A stretch of 64,000 bases of DNA from JAHFUS01 sp035689115 (GCA_035689115.1 DASSMA010000064.1:248001-312000), one strand, 5' to 3'; positions 16,831 through 25,385 are shown, counted from the first letter of the stretch. Notes: generated from the letters alone by a model not told the origin. Made by a program: numbers and translations.

Positions 16831-18156
16831 GTGTTGCTTCTCGTGACTATCGGTCTGGTGGTGATCGGAGCTATCGCCTTGGTGATCGGCTTCGTCAGCA
16901 ACTCACTCGGACCGATCTACCTCTCCATCGGCTGCAGCGTCCTCGCTGGCGTCGTCCTGGTTGTCTTCTCCCGGATGGCGCGCCGCGACAGCGGTACCAC
17001 CACGGCGGCGGCCGGGCCGATCTCGCCAGGCTCTTGGACCCCCACGGCGCCGCCGGCCCCCACGCCGCCGCCGGTGCCGGCGTACACGCCGGCCCCCACG
17101 TTCGAGGCAGCGCCGCCTCCTCCGCCTCCGCCTCCCCCCCCGCCGCCCCCGCCCCCACCCGTGCGCCGGCCGGAACCGGCGGCGCCGCGCCGCGAGCCGG
17201 CTGCCGCACCGGCAGCAGCGGCAGCTTCTGCGGCCACTGCGACGGCAGTGCCGCCCGGCGACGAGGACTTCCCGATCCCCGGCTACGACTCGATGCGGTC
17301 CAGCCAGATCATCGACCGCCTGCCCGAGCTCGACCTCGACGAGCTCGACATGGTGCAGGAGCGCGAGGAGCGCACCAAGAACCGGGCCACCGTGCTGCGC
17401 CGGGTGGTCGAGCGCATCGACGAGATGGAGGCCGAGCTGCCCCTCGAGGAGGAGGAGGGTGGCGCGCCGGAGGAGTTCCCGGCGGCGGCCGACGACGAGT
17501 TCGCCCCGCCGGCCGAGCCCGACGGCTTCCCCATCGCCAACTACGACTCGCTGTCGGTCGACCAGATCATCGCCGTCCTCGACGACCTCGAGGACGAGGA
17601 GCTCGACATGGTGGCCGCCCGCGAGGAGGGCGGCCAGAACCGCGCCGAGATCCTCGACTACATCGACGACATGTTCGAGGAGGTCGAGGAGGGGGCACCT
17701 GCGCCGGCACCCGCGCCTGCTCCTGCGGCCAAGAAGGCGCCGGCCAAGAAGGCCCCGGTCACCAAGGCCCCGGCGGCGAAGAAGGCTCCGGCCAAGAAGG
17801 CGGCCGTCGTGAAGGCGGCCACCCCGGCTCCGGCGCCGGCGCCGGCCAAGGCAACGCCGGCCAGGAAGACGGCCGCCGCCAAGGCCCCGGCCACGAAGGC
17901 CCCGGCGGCCAAGAAGGCGACCGCTGCGGCGGGGGCACCGGCCAAGGCGCCGGCGCCCAGGAAGACGGCAGCGGCCAAGACGCCGGCGGCCGCGAAGGCG
18001 CCCGCACCAGCCAAGGCGGCGCCGGCGAAGGCGCCCGCCGCCAGGAAGACGGCCGCCACCAAGGCGCCGGCCCCCACCAAGGCGCCGGCCGCAACCAAGG
18101 CGCCCGCCAAGAAGGCCACGCCTGCCAAGAAGGCACCGGCGGCCAAGAAGGTCTAG
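16831..18156 (+). CDS. Membrane protein with two short helical repeats and a histone-like Lys/Ala/Pro tail
   Basis: 441 residues from GTG 16831; a TAGGAT -10 box lies at 16787-16792. Residues 1-20 and 29-47 are transmembrane segments. Residues 62-110 are proline-rich and end in 16 consecutive prolines. Two related helical modules follow, FPIPGYDSMRSSQIIDRL (147-199) and FPIANYDSLSVDQIIAVL (233-284), each with a GYD/NYD start and a helix pair ending NRATVL/NRAEIL. The last 140 residues are repeats of the PAKKAP kind, like the tails of histone H1, AlgP and mycobacterial HupB. The tail would be cytoplasmic and DNA-binding if the hairpin topology is right, making this a possible membrane-nucleoid tether next to divIVA. 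The function is inferred and I know no named family. Confidence 0.75.
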   Translation: MLLLVTIGLVVIGAIALVIGFVSNSLGPIYLSIGCSVLAGVVLVVFSRMARRDSGTTTAAAGPISPGSWTPTAPPAPTPPPVPAYTPAPTFEAAPPPPPPPPPPPPPPPPVRRPEPAAPRREPAAAPAAAAASAATATAVPPGDEDFPIPGYDSMRSSQIIDRLPELDLDELDMVQEREERTKNRATVLRRVVERIDEMEAELPLEEEEGGAPEEFPAAADDEFAPPAEPDGFPIANYDSLSVDQIIAVLDDLEDEELDMVAAREEGGQNRAEILDYIDDMFEEVEEGAPAPAPAPAPAAKKAPAKKAPVTKAPAAKKAPAKKAAVVKAATPAPAPAPAKATPARKTAAAKAPATKAPAAKKATAAAGAPAKAPAPRKTAAAKTPAAAKAPAPAKAAPAKAPAARKTAATKAPAPTKAPAATKAPAKKATPAKKAPAAKKV

Positions 18157-18162
18157 GCGGTC

Positions 18163-18188
18163 GAGCGGCGGGGTCGGCCCCGCCGCTC
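18163..18188. terminator. Bidirectional terminator hairpin between convergent genes
   Basis: GAGCGGCGGGG (18163-18173) and CCCCGCCGCTC (18178-18188) are perfectly complementary around a TCGG loop. It lies seven bases after the stop of the histone-like-tail gene and 55 bases beyond the convergent ileS stop. There is no T-run on either side, as is usual in very GC-rich genomes. Confidence 0.7.
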
Positions 18189-18243
18189 CGTCGCGACGTC
18201 GGACGTCGACGACCGGCAGGCGGCCGTCTACGTCCAAAGAGCG

Positions 18244-21200
18244 TCAGACGCCGGCCGGGGCGGTGCGCTCGACGGCGATGTGCACGGCCCGGCCGTCGGC
18301 GAGGGCGTAGGCGACGCCGTCCCCGCCGGCGGGCAGGACGAGCACCACCAGGTCGACGGCCAGCGTCTGGGCCATGACCTCGTCGCGGTGGGTCTCGACG
18401 GCGGCGGCCACATCCTCGGGCGCGCCGAGCACCATGCCGATGCGGTCGGACACGTGCAGCCCGGCGTCCTTGCGGGCCTGGTTCCCGAGGCGCACCACGT
18501 CGCGCGCCAGGCCCTCGGCCTCCAGCTCGGGGGTGAGCACCACGTCGAGGGCCACGATGCCGCCGGTGCCGGGGAGGGCCCGGGCGGTGGCCTCGTCGCG
18601 CGGCACCAGCCGGAGCGTGTACTCGTCGTCCGCCAGCACCCGGCCGGCGACCTCGACGGCGCCCGAGGACGTGCGCTCCCACCGGCCCTCGCGCACGGCC
18701 CGGATGATCTTCTGCACCTCGGCGCCGACGCGGGGTCCGAGCACGGCCGGCACCACCTGGAGGCGCAGTTCGCCCACCGCGCCCACGTCGGTGGTGAGGA
18801 GCACGTCCTTCACGTTCAGCTCGTCGGCGATGAGGGAGCGGTAGGGCTCGAGGACGGCGGCGTCGGCGGCGGCGACGGTGAGCGAGGCGAGGGGCAGGCG
18901 GGCCCGCAGGCCGCCCGCCTTGCGGATGGCGTGGGCCGCCGAGCACACCTCGCGGACGCGGTCCATGGCCGCCACCAGGCCGGCGTCGGCCGGCAGCGAG
19001 CCGCCGTCGACCCAGTCCTCCAGGTGGACGCTGCGCCGGCCGGTGAGGCCCCGGAAAACGTCCTCGCAGAGCATCGGCAGCAGGGGGGCGGCCGTCTTGG
19101 TGAGCACCTCCAGCACGGTGGCCAGGGTGTCGAAGGCGTCGGCGTCGCCGGCCCAGAACCGGTCGCGGGAGCGGCGGATGTACCAGTTGGTGAGGGCGTC
19201 GAGGAACGACGTGATGGCGGCGCAGGCGCCGGCGATGTCGTAGGCGTCCATGCGGGCGGTGACGTCGTCGACCAGCTGGCGGGACTTGGCCAGGGCGTAG
19301 CGGTCGAGCACGCCGGGCGCGTCGGCGCGGAAAGCCGCCTGCCGGTGCTCGGTGTTGGCGTAGAGAGCGAAGAAGTGCCAGGCGTTCCACACCGGGTGGA
19401 GGACCTGGCGCACCGCCTCCTCCACGCCGCTGCGGGTGAAGATCAGGTCCTGGCCGCGCAGCACGGGCGACGACAGCAGGAACCAGCGCACGGCGTCGGC
19501 CCCGTAGGTGGCGAACATCTCCTCGGGGTCGACGTAGTTGCGCAGGCGCTTCGAGGCCTTGCGCCCGTCGTCACCCAGGATCACGCCGTGCACGACGCAG
19601 GCCCGGAACGGCGCCTTGTCGAACAGGGCGGTGGCCAGCACGTGCAGGTTGTAGAACCACGCCCTCGTCTGGCCCACGTACTCCACGATGAAGTCGGCGG
19701 GGAAGTGGGAGTCGAACCACTCCTGCTTGTCGAACGGGTAGTGCACCTGGGCGTAGGGCATGGAGCCCGACTCGAACCAGCAGTCGAGGACCTCCTCCAC
19801 CCGCCGCATGGTGGCCTTCCCCGACGGGTCGTCGGGGTTGGGGCGGCTGAGGTTGTCGATGGCCGGGCGGTGGAGGTCGCCGGGGCGCACGCCGAAGTCG
19901 CGCTCCAGCTCGTCGAGGCTCCCGTACACGTCGACGCGCGGGAAGGCGGGGTCGTCGCTCTTCCACACCGGGATGGGAGAGCCCCAGAACCGGTTGCGGC
20001 TGATGGACCAGTCGCGGGCGTTCTCCAGCCACTTCCCGAAGGCGCCGTCGCGGATGTGCTCGGGAACCCAGGTGATGTCCTGGTTCAGCTCGAGGGCCCG
20101 CTGCTTGATGGCCGTGACCTCGACGAACCACGAGCTGATGGCCCGGTAGACGAGCGGCGTGTCGGTGCGCCAGCAGTGCGGGTAGCTGTGCTCGTAGCGC
20201 TCCTCCTGCACCAGGGCGCCGGCGGCCGCCAGGTCGGCCACGATGCGGTGGTTGGCGTCGAACACCTGGAGCCCCTCGTAGGGCGGCACCTCGGCGGTGA
20301 AGCGGGCGTGGATGTCGACCGGCACCACGAGCGGGATGCCGTTGGTCTCGCACACCCGCTGGTCGTCCTCGCCGAAGCCGGGGGCGATGTGGACGGTGCC
20401 GGTGCCCTCCTCGGTGCTCACGAAGTCGGCGCCCAGCACCCGGAAGGCGTTGGGCGTGTCCGAGAAGAACGGGAACAGCGGCGTGTAGCCCCGGCCGACG
20501 AGGTCGGCACCCTTCACCGTGCCGGCCGGCGTGGCGCCTGCGAGTTCGGCGTCGTAGCGGCCGGCGGTGGCGGCGCCCACCAGCACGCGGCGGCCGCCCT
20601 CCTCCTCGAACACCGAGTAGTCGATGTCCGGCCCCACGGCGAGGGCCAGGTTGGACGGCAGGGTCCAGGGCGTGGTGGTCCACACCAGGAGGTCCTCGCC
20701 GGTGTCGAGGCGGAACCGTACGGTGACCGCCGGGTCGACCCGCGGGCGGTAGGCGTCGTCGAGGCGGGTCTCGAAGTTGGACAGCGGTGTCTCGCACTCC
20801 CAGCAGTAGGGGAGCACCTTGTAGCCCTCGTAGATCAGCCCCTTCTCCCACAGCTGCTTGAACGCCCACAGGACGCTCTCCATGTAGGTGAGGTCGAGCG
20901 TCTTGTAGTCGTGGTCGAAGTCGACCCAGCGGGCCTGGCGGGTGACGTAGGCCTGCCACTCGCGCGTGTAGCGCAGCACCGAGGTGTGGCACGCCTCGTT
21001 GAAGCGGTCGATGCCGTAGCGGGTGATGTCGACGTGGCCGCTGATGCCCAGCTCCTTCTCGGCCTCCATCTCGGCCGGCAGGCCGTGGCAGTCCCACCCG
21101 AAGCGGCGCTCCACCCGGCGGCCCTTCATGGTGTGGTAGCGGGGGACGGCGTCCTTCACGTAGCCCGTGAGCAGGTGGCCGTAGTGGGGGAGCCCGTTGG

Positions 21201-21357
21201 CGAAGGGGGGGCCGTCGTAGAACACGAACTCGTTGTCGCCGGCCGCCCGCTGCTCGACCGACGCCCGGAACGTGTCGTCCTCGGCCCAGAAGTCGAGGAT
21301 GCGCTGCTCGAGGCCCGGCAGGTCGGGCTGGCGGGGGACGTCGGGGTACGGCGGCAT
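18244..21357 (-). CDS. ileS: Isoleucyl-tRNA synthetase, eukaryote-like type 2
   Basis: 1037 residues, class I aminoacyl-tRNA synthetase. The HxGH motif is HYGH (58-61). The KMSKS loop is KASKR (about residues 599-604, in GRKASKRLRNYVDP). GWDCHGLPAEMEAEKELG and the long length fit the IleRS2 group, shared with eukaryotes and many actinobacteria. Members of this group are usually less sensitive to mupirocin than bacterial IleRS1. The editing domain (WTTTPWTLPSNLALAVG) is present. It is transcribed away from the DUF167 gene from a probable leaderless promoter (TAGAGT, eight bases before the ATG on the minus strand). Confidence 0.95.
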   Translation of the reverse strand: MPPYPDVPRQPDLPGLEQRILDFWAEDDTFRASVEQRAAGDNEFVFYDGPPFANGLPHYGHLLTGYVKDAVPRYHTMKGRRVERRFGWDCHGLPAEMEAEKELGISGHVDITRYGIDRFNEACHTSVLRYTREWQAYVTRQARWVDFDHDYKTLDLTYMESVLWAFKQLWEKGLIYEGYKVLPYCWECETPLSNFETRLDDAYRPRVDPAVTVRFRLDTGEDLLVWTTTPWTLPSNLALAVGPDIDYSVFEEEGGRRVLVGAATAGRYDAELAGATPAGTVKGADLVGRGYTPLFPFFSDTPNAFRVLGADFVSTEEGTGTVHIAPGFGEDDQRVCETNGIPLVVPVDIHARFTAEVPPYEGLQVFDANHRIVADLAAAGALVQEERYEHSYPHCWRTDTPLVYRAISSWFVEVTAIKQRALELNQDITWVPEHIRDGAFGKWLENARDWSISRNRFWGSPIPVWKSDDPAFPRVDVYGSLDELERDFGVRPGDLHRPAIDNLSRPNPDDPSGKATMRRVEEVLDCWFESGSMPYAQVHYPFDKQEWFDSHFPADFIVEYVGQTRAWFYNLHVLATALFDKAPFRACVVHGVILGDDGRKASKRLRNYVDPEEMFATYGADAVRWFLLSSPVLRGQDLIFTRSGVEEAVRQVLHPVWNAWHFFALYANTEHRQAAFRADAPGVLDRYALAKSRQLVDDVTARMDAYDIAGACAAITSFLDALTNWYIRRSRDRFWAGDADAFDTLATVLEVLTKTAAPLLPMLCEDVFRGLTGRRSVHLEDWVDGGSLPADAGLVAAMDRVREVCSAAHAIRKAGGLRARLPLASLTVAAADAAVLEPYRSLIADELNVKDVLLTTDVGAVGELRLQVVPAVLGPRVGAEVQKIIRAVREGRWERTSSGAVEVAGRVLADDEYTLRLVPRDEATARALPGTGGIVALDVVLTPELEAEGLARDVVRLGNQARKDAGLHVSDRIGMVLGAPEDVAAAVETHRDEVMAQTLAVDLVVLVLPAGGDGVAYALADGRAVHIAVERTAPAGV

Positions 21358-21391
21358 CGCCCCCCACTCTACGAACTACCTTGGCAAGCCC
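21358..21391. promoter_or_regulatory. Divergent promoter pair, ileS and DUF167 gene
   Basis: Only 34 bases separate the two ATGs. On the minus strand TAGAGT (21371 to 21366) stands eight bases before the ileS ATG. On the plus strand TACCTT (21377-21382) stands nine bases before the DUF167 ATG. Both fit TANNNT boxes of leaderless genes, and there is no room for normal leaders. Confidence 0.5.
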
Positions 21392-21754
21392 ATGGCCGGT
21401 GACCCGTTCGACGTCGACGACGAGGGCGCGGTCGTGCTGCGCCTGCACGTCCAGCCGGGCGCCGGCCGCACCGCCGTCACCGGCCGCTACGGCGACGCCC
21501 TCAAGGTGCGGGTGGCCGCCCCGCCCGAGCGGGGTCGGGCCAACGAGGCGGTGGTCGCCCTGGTCGCCACCACCCTCGGCGTCGCCGCCGGCCAGGTCGA
21601 GCTGGTGAGCGGGCCGTCGAGCCGTTCCAAGCGGGTGCGGGTGACGGGCGTGGACGCCGACGACGTGCGCCGGCTCCTGACGGCCGCCATGGAGGCCTCC
21701 CAGCAGGTGCCGGGCCGCCCCGGGAATGGACGAAGGGGCGGCGGCGTTCGTTAG
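21392..21754 (+). CDS. DUF167 (YggU) family protein
   Basis: 120 residues. The core VVLRLHVQPGAGRTAV ... ALKVRVAAPPERGRANEAVV ... VELVSGPSSRSKRVRV is the DUF167/YggU fold, a small alpha/beta protein of unknown function. The last 20 residues are a Gly/Arg-rich extension. ATG 21392 gives the normal family start; the longer frame to 21233 runs into ileS. It is often linked to yggT in other bacteria, which here is 5 kb away. Confidence 0.85.
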   Translation: MAGDPFDVDDEGAVVLRLHVQPGAGRTAVTGRYGDALKVRVAAPPERGRANEAVVALVATTLGVAAGQVELVSGPSSRSKRVRVTGVDADDVRRLLTAAMEASQQVPGRPGNGRRGGGVR

Positions 21755-21821
21755 CGCGCTATTTCCGCAGGCCGGAGGGGGATGGTAGCGTCCCCTCTCC
21801 CCGATTCCGGAGTGTCCGCCG

Positions 21822-22325
21822 TTGCCCAGAGCCGCCAAAGCAGTCGACGCCGCCAAGGAACCGGCGAAGAAGGCCACACCGGCCGCCGAAAAGGCGAAGG
21901 TGCCGGTCAAGGCGAAGGCGGTCGCCAAGAAGGCGCCGGTGAAGGCCAAGGCGCCGGTCGACAAGTTCCTCCAGGAGCAGCTGGCGCTGCTCGAGGAGGA
22001 GCGGGCCACCTACGAGACCCAGGCCGCCGACCTCAAGGCCCAGGCCGACCAGATGGCCCAGGAGATGGAGCCCGGCGACATCCAGTTCGACGACGAGTCG
22101 GGCGAGGGTGGCACGGCCAACATCGACCGGGAGCGCGATCTGGCCCTCTCAGCCCAGGCCCGGGCGGCGGTCGACGAGATCGACCACGCCATCGCCAAGA
22201 TCGGCGCCGGCACCTACGGCATCTGCGAGGGGTGCGGCCAGCCCATCCCGAAGGCCCGCCTCAAGGCCCTGCCCCAGGCCCGGCTCTGCGTCGGGTGCAA
22301 GAGCGGAGGCCTTTCCCGCCGTTGA
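21822..22325 (+). CDS. DksA/TraR-type C4 zinc finger protein with Lys/Ala-rich tail
   Basis: 167 residues from a TTG start; no other start fits. The first 45 residues are Lys/Ala/Pro-rich (AAKAVDAAKEPAKKATPAAE), like the tail of the gene at 16831. A coiled coil (about 47-85) and the TraR/DksA zinc finger CEGCGQPIPKARLKALPQARLC follow, two CxxC pairs spaced as in the family. Such proteins bind the RNA polymerase secondary channel; the GXXGXX-type tip typical of actinobacterial RbpA/CarD does not apply. The position just before lspA and rluD is frequent in actinobacteria. The stop overlaps the lspA TTG. Confidence 0.85.
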   Translation: MPRAAKAVDAAKEPAKKATPAAEKAKVPVKAKAVAKKAPVKAKAPVDKFLQEQLALLEEERATYETQAADLKAQADQMAQEMEPGDIQFDDESGEGGTANIDRERDLALSAQARAAVDEIDHAIAKIGAGTYGICEGCGQPIPKARLKALPQARLCVGCKSGGLSRR

Positions 22326-22801
22326 CGCCCGCCCGCCGCCTGCTCGTGGCCGGCGCCACGGCGGCGGCGGTGGTCGTGCTCGACCAGCTGGCCAAGACCT
22401 GGGCGCTGCGCGCCCTCGCCGACGGCCCCCGGCCCGTGGTCTGGACCCTCCGCCTCAACCTCTCGTTCAACTCGGGGGCTGCCTTCGGCCTCGGCCAGGG
22501 GTTGGCGCCCCTCCTCGTCGTCGTCGCCGTCGTGCTGGTGGTGCTGCTGGCCGGCTTCTGGCGCTCGTCGACCACCACCATGGCGGCTGCCGTGGGCCTC
22601 GGCCTCGTCCTCGGCGGGGCCTGCGGCAACCTGGCCGACCGGCTGGTGCGCCACCACGGCGGTGCGGTGATCGACTTCGTCGACCTCCAGTGGTGGCCGG
22701 TGTTCAACGTGGCCGACGCCGCCATCACGTGCGGCGCCGTGCTGCTGATCCTCACGTCCTGGCGCCACGACCGGCGGGCTGCGGCCACGCCGGACGCATG
22801 A
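22322..22801 (+). CDS. lspA: Lipoprotein signal peptidase LspA
   Basis: 159 residues, four transmembrane segments, TTG start overlapping the previous stop (TTGA). The catalytic aspartates are in GGACGNLADR and FNVADAAI; LDQLAKTWA and NSGAAFGL are further family motifs. It cleaves the signal peptide of prolipoproteins after lipidation. A client lipoprotein is encoded at 55073-55732. It is coupled to rluD by an ATGA overlap. Confidence 0.95.
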   Translation: MTPARRLLVAGATAAAVVVLDQLAKTWALRALADGPRPVVWTLRLNLSFNSGAAFGLGQGLAPLLVVVAVVLVVLLAGFWRSSTTTMAAAVGLGLVLGGACGNLADRLVRHHGGAVIDFVDLQWWPVFNVADAAITCGAVLLILTSWRHDRRAAATPDA

Positions 22802-23715
22802 AGGAGCTCGTTCCCGCCGCCCTCGCCGGGGAGCGGGTGGACCGGGTGGTGGCCCTGCTCACCGGGCTGCCCCGCTCCGACGTGGCCGCCCTGGTCGACG
22901 CCGGCGGCGTCCGCATCGGCGGCCGGGCGGTGGGCGCCCGCAGCCGGCGGGTGGCGGCCGGCGACGACCTGGAGGTGGACGTGCCGGCCGCCCGGGAGCA
23001 GGCCGGGCCGGCGGCCGAGGCGGCCGTCGAGGTGGCCGTCGCCTACGCCGACGACGACGTGGTCGTGGTCGACAAGGCGGCCGGCGTGGTCGTCCACCCC
23101 GGCGCCGGCCACGCTGCCGGCACGCTGGTCGCCGGCCTGCTGGCCCGCTTCCCCGACCTGGCCGGCGTGGGCCAGCCCGACCGCCCGGGCATCGTCCACC
23201 GGCTGGACAAGGGCACGTCGGGCCTGCTGGTCGTGGCCCGGACGGCGGAGGCGTACCGGTCGCTCACCGCCCAGCTCAAGGCCCGCACGGTGGGCCGGCG
23301 GTACCTGACCCTGGTGTGGGGCACGGTGGAGGCACCGGCCGGCGTGGTGGACGCCCCCGTGGGCCGGGCCGAGACGGACCCCACCCGCATGGCGGTGACG
23401 GCCCGCGGCCGCCAGGCCCGCACCCGGTACGAGGTGGTGGAGCGCTTCGGGCTGCCGGCGCCGGCGACCCTGCTGCGCTGCCAGCTTGAGACCGGCCGCA
23501 CCCACCAGATCCGGGTCCACCTGGCCGCCATCGGCCACCCGCTGCTGGGCGACGGCCGGTACGGCGGCGACCGGTCCGCCCGCCTCGCCCCCCGCCCGTT
23601 CCTGCATGCCGCCCACCTGGCCTTCGACCACCCCCGCTCCGGCGAGCGCCTGGCGTTCGACTCGCCCCTTCCCGACGACCTGGCGGCGGTGCTCAGCCGC
23701 TTCTCGAGTACATAG
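22798..23715 (+). CDS. rluD: RluD-family 23S rRNA pseudouridine synthase
   Basis: 305 residues. An S4-like RNA-binding domain (about 12-75) precedes the catalytic domain. HRLDKGTSGLLVVA contains the catalytic Asp. RTHQIRVHLAAIGHPLLGD is the second family signature. lspA-rluD is a very common pair in bacteria. The exact target uridines cannot be told from sequence (RluD and RluC are similar), so the symbol marks the family. The stop lies within a hairpin shared with the convergent Rrf2 gene. Confidence 0.9.
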   Translation: MKELVPAALAGERVDRVVALLTGLPRSDVAALVDAGGVRIGGRAVGARSRRVAAGDDLEVDVPAAREQAGPAAEAAVEVAVAYADDDVVVVDKAAGVVVHPGAGHAAGTLVAGLLARFPDLAGVGQPDRPGIVHRLDKGTSGLLVVARTAEAYRSLTAQLKARTVGRRYLTLVWGTVEAPAGVVDAPVGRAETDPTRMAVTARGRQARTRYEVVERFGLPAPATLLRCQLETGRTHQIRVHLAAIGHPLLGDGRYGGDRSARLAPRPFLHAAHLAFDHPRSGERLAFDSPLPDDLAAVLSRFSST

Positions 23716-23745
23716 CGTGCGGTTTCCGCACGCTCTTCACTCGAG
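23703..23745. terminator. Nested palindrome, bidirectional terminator of rluD and the Rrf2 gene
   Basis: A perfect hairpin AGCGTGCGG-ttt-CCGCACGCT (23714-23734) is enclosed by CTCGAGT (23703-23709) and ACTCGAG (23739-23745). The stop codons of both convergent genes (23713-23715 and 23737-23739) lie inside the structure, so it must serve both transcripts. Confidence 0.7.
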
Positions 23746-24186
23746 GGTGGGGACGGGCTCGTCGGCACCGCCCCGGGCGGTGCGCACCATGTCGGCCAGG
23801 GTGAACGAGTCGAGGTGGGAGCGCATGTGCCTGCCGACCTCGGCCCACACCGCCAGCAGCACGCACTGGCCCTCGTGGTCGCACGCGCCGTTCTGGTGGG
23901 GCTGGCCGAAGTCGCCGGCCACGATGGGGCCGTCGACGGCGCTGACGATCTCGCCCAGGGTGATCTCGCCGGGGTCGCGGGCCAGCACGTAGCCGCCGCC
24001 CACCCCCCGCTTCGACCGCACCAGGCCGGCGCCCTTCAGGGCCAGCAGGATCTGCTCCAGGTAGGGCTGGGGGAGGCCGGTGCGCTCGGCCACGTCGCGC
24101 ACGGAGGTCGGGTGGCCGCCGCCGGCGTGCAGGGCGAGGGAGAGCAGCGCCCGGCTGGCATAATCGCCCCTCGTCGACACCTTCAC
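23737..24186 (-). CDS. Rrf2-family transcriptional regulator
   Basis: 149 residues from GTG 24186 (MKVSTRGDYASRALLSLA). The winged-helix DNA-binding domain includes LPQPYLEQILLALKGAGLV and the wing SKRGVGGGYVLAR. Only two cysteines are seen in the cluster region (CDHEGQC, about 100-106), so one of the three IscR/NsrR cluster ligands is missing; it may bind a cluster with another ligand or none. The start is set by the leaderless promoter TACCAT, exactly six bases upstream. It diverges from a phosphodiesterase gene. The family senses Fe-S status, NO or cysteine; which one is unknown here. Confidence 0.88.
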   Translation of the reverse strand: MKVSTRGDYASRALLSLALHAGGGHPTSVRDVAERTGLPQPYLEQILLALKGAGLVRSKRGVGGGYVLARDPGEITLGEIVSAVDGPIVAGDFGQPHQNGACDHEGQCVLLAVWAEVGRHMRSHLDSFTLADMVRTARGGADEPVPTLE

Positions 24187-24253
24187 GCGCCCATGGTACG
24201 GGCCGCCGGCGCCTCGGAAACGGACGGGGCGCCCCACTCGGTAGGGTGCCGGG
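24187..24253. promoter_or_regulatory. Divergent leaderless promoters (Rrf2 gene and phosphodiesterase gene)
   Basis: On the minus strand TACCAT (24198 to 24193) is followed by six bases and GTG 24186. On the plus strand TAGGGT (24242-24247) is followed by six bases and ATG 24254. Both have the exact geometry of leaderless actinobacterial promoters. The intervening 43 bp could hold an Rrf2 operator, but no clear palindrome is seen. Confidence 0.65.
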
Positions 24254-25381
24254 ATGCCGGCGACCCGACCCGACCCGGTCGTGCCCGCCTACGGGGGGCC
24301 GTGCCTCACCTCCGTGGTGCCGTCGCTGCTCGACCCGGACCGGGCGGCCCGGGACTGGATGCCGGCGCCGGTCAGGGACGCCGACCAGGTGGTCCTGTTC
24401 GTGCTCGACGGCCTGGGATGGGAGCAGCTGCAGGAGCGGACCGCCCTCGCGCCGGCGCTGTCCGGTCTGGCCGGCGGCCCCATCACGTCGGTGGCGCCCA
24501 CCACCACCGCCACCGCCCTCACGTCGATCACCACGGGGCGCCCGCCGGCCGAGCACGGTGTGGTGGGCTACCGGGTGCGGGTCGGGCGCCGGGACGTCCT
24601 CAACGTGCTGCGCTGGACCACGGCCGCCGGCGACGCCCGGACCCGGGTCCTCCCCGAGGAGTTCCAGCCGTGCGAGGCGTTCGCCGGCACCAAGCCGCCC
24701 GTGGTCACGAGGGCCGAGTTCGCCGGCACCGGCTTCACCCGCGCCCACCTGCCCGGTACCCGCCTGCACGGCTGGCGCCTGCCCTCGGCCCTGGTGGTGG
24801 GGGTGCGCCGGCAGCTCGAGGCCGGCGAACCCCTGGTGTGCGCGTACTACGACGGGATCGACAAGACCGCCCACGAGCGGGGGTTCGGCGACTACTACGA
24901 CGCCGAGGTGGTGGCCGCCGACCGCCTGGTGGGCGATCTCATCGCCGCCCTGCCGGCCGGCGCCGCCCTCCTCGTCACCTCCGACCACGGCCAGGTGCAG
25001 GTCGACGCCAAGCCGGTCGAGCTGCCGGCGGCGGTGGCCGCCGACGTCGACTTCATGTCCGGCGAGGGGCGGTTCCGCTGGCTCCACGCCTGCCCCGGCG
25101 CCGCCGATCGGCTGGCGGCCGCCTGCCACCGCCTCTACGACGGCGTGGCGTGGGTGCGTACCAGGGACGAGGTCGTCGAGGGCGGCTGGCTGGGAGAGGC
25201 ACTGACGCCGCAGGTGGCGGAGCGGCTGGGCGACGTGGCCATCGTCCCCTTCGCCCCCGTCGCCTTCCTCGACCCTGGCGACACCGGCGAGCGCAGCCTG
25301 GTGTGCCGGCACGGGTCGCTCACCACGGCCGAGGCACTCGTCCCGCTCCTGGCGTCAGCCGGGGTCTCCGGGGAAGGATGA
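24254..25381 (+). CDS. Alkaline phosphatase-superfamily nucleotide pyrophosphatase/phosphodiesterase
   Basis: 375 residues. Metal-site motifs of the superfamily appear in order: FVLDGLGW (about 49-56), TTTATALTSITTGRPPAEHG (nucleophile Thr region), YYDGIDKTAHERG (about 197-209), LLVTSDHGQV and CRHGSLT near the end. This corresponds to the type I phosphodiesterase/nucleotide pyrophosphatase group. No signal peptide or membrane segment is visible, so a cytoplasmic location is likely. The substrate is not predictable. It is probably co-transcribed with bpa, four bases downstream. Confidence 0.85.
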   Translation: MPATRPDPVVPAYGGPCLTSVVPSLLDPDRAARDWMPAPVRDADQVVLFVLDGLGWEQLQERTALAPALSGLAGGPITSVAPTTTATALTSITTGRPPAEHGVVGYRVRVGRRDVLNVLRWTTAAGDARTRVLPEEFQPCEAFAGTKPPVVTRAEFAGTGFTRAHLPGTRLHGWRLPSALVVGVRRQLEAGEPLVCAYYDGIDKTAHERGFGDYYDAEVVAADRLVGDLIAALPAGAALLVTSDHGQVQVDAKPVELPAAVAADVDFMSGEGRFRWLHACPGAADRLAAACHRLYDGVAWVRTRDEVVEGGWLGEALTPQVAERLGDVAIVPFAPVAFLDPGDTGERSLVCRHGSLTTAEALVPLLASAGVSGEG

Positions 25382-25385
25382 ACTG

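Noticed and set aside
17690..18150. Repeated DNA resembling a short tandem array
   Set aside because: It encodes the irregular PAKKAP-type tail; there are no regular spacers, so it is not a CRISPR array.
18280..21402. 1040-codon open frame antisense to ileS
   Set aside because: Low-complexity Val/Gly/His-rich product mirrors ileS; no domain is recognisable.
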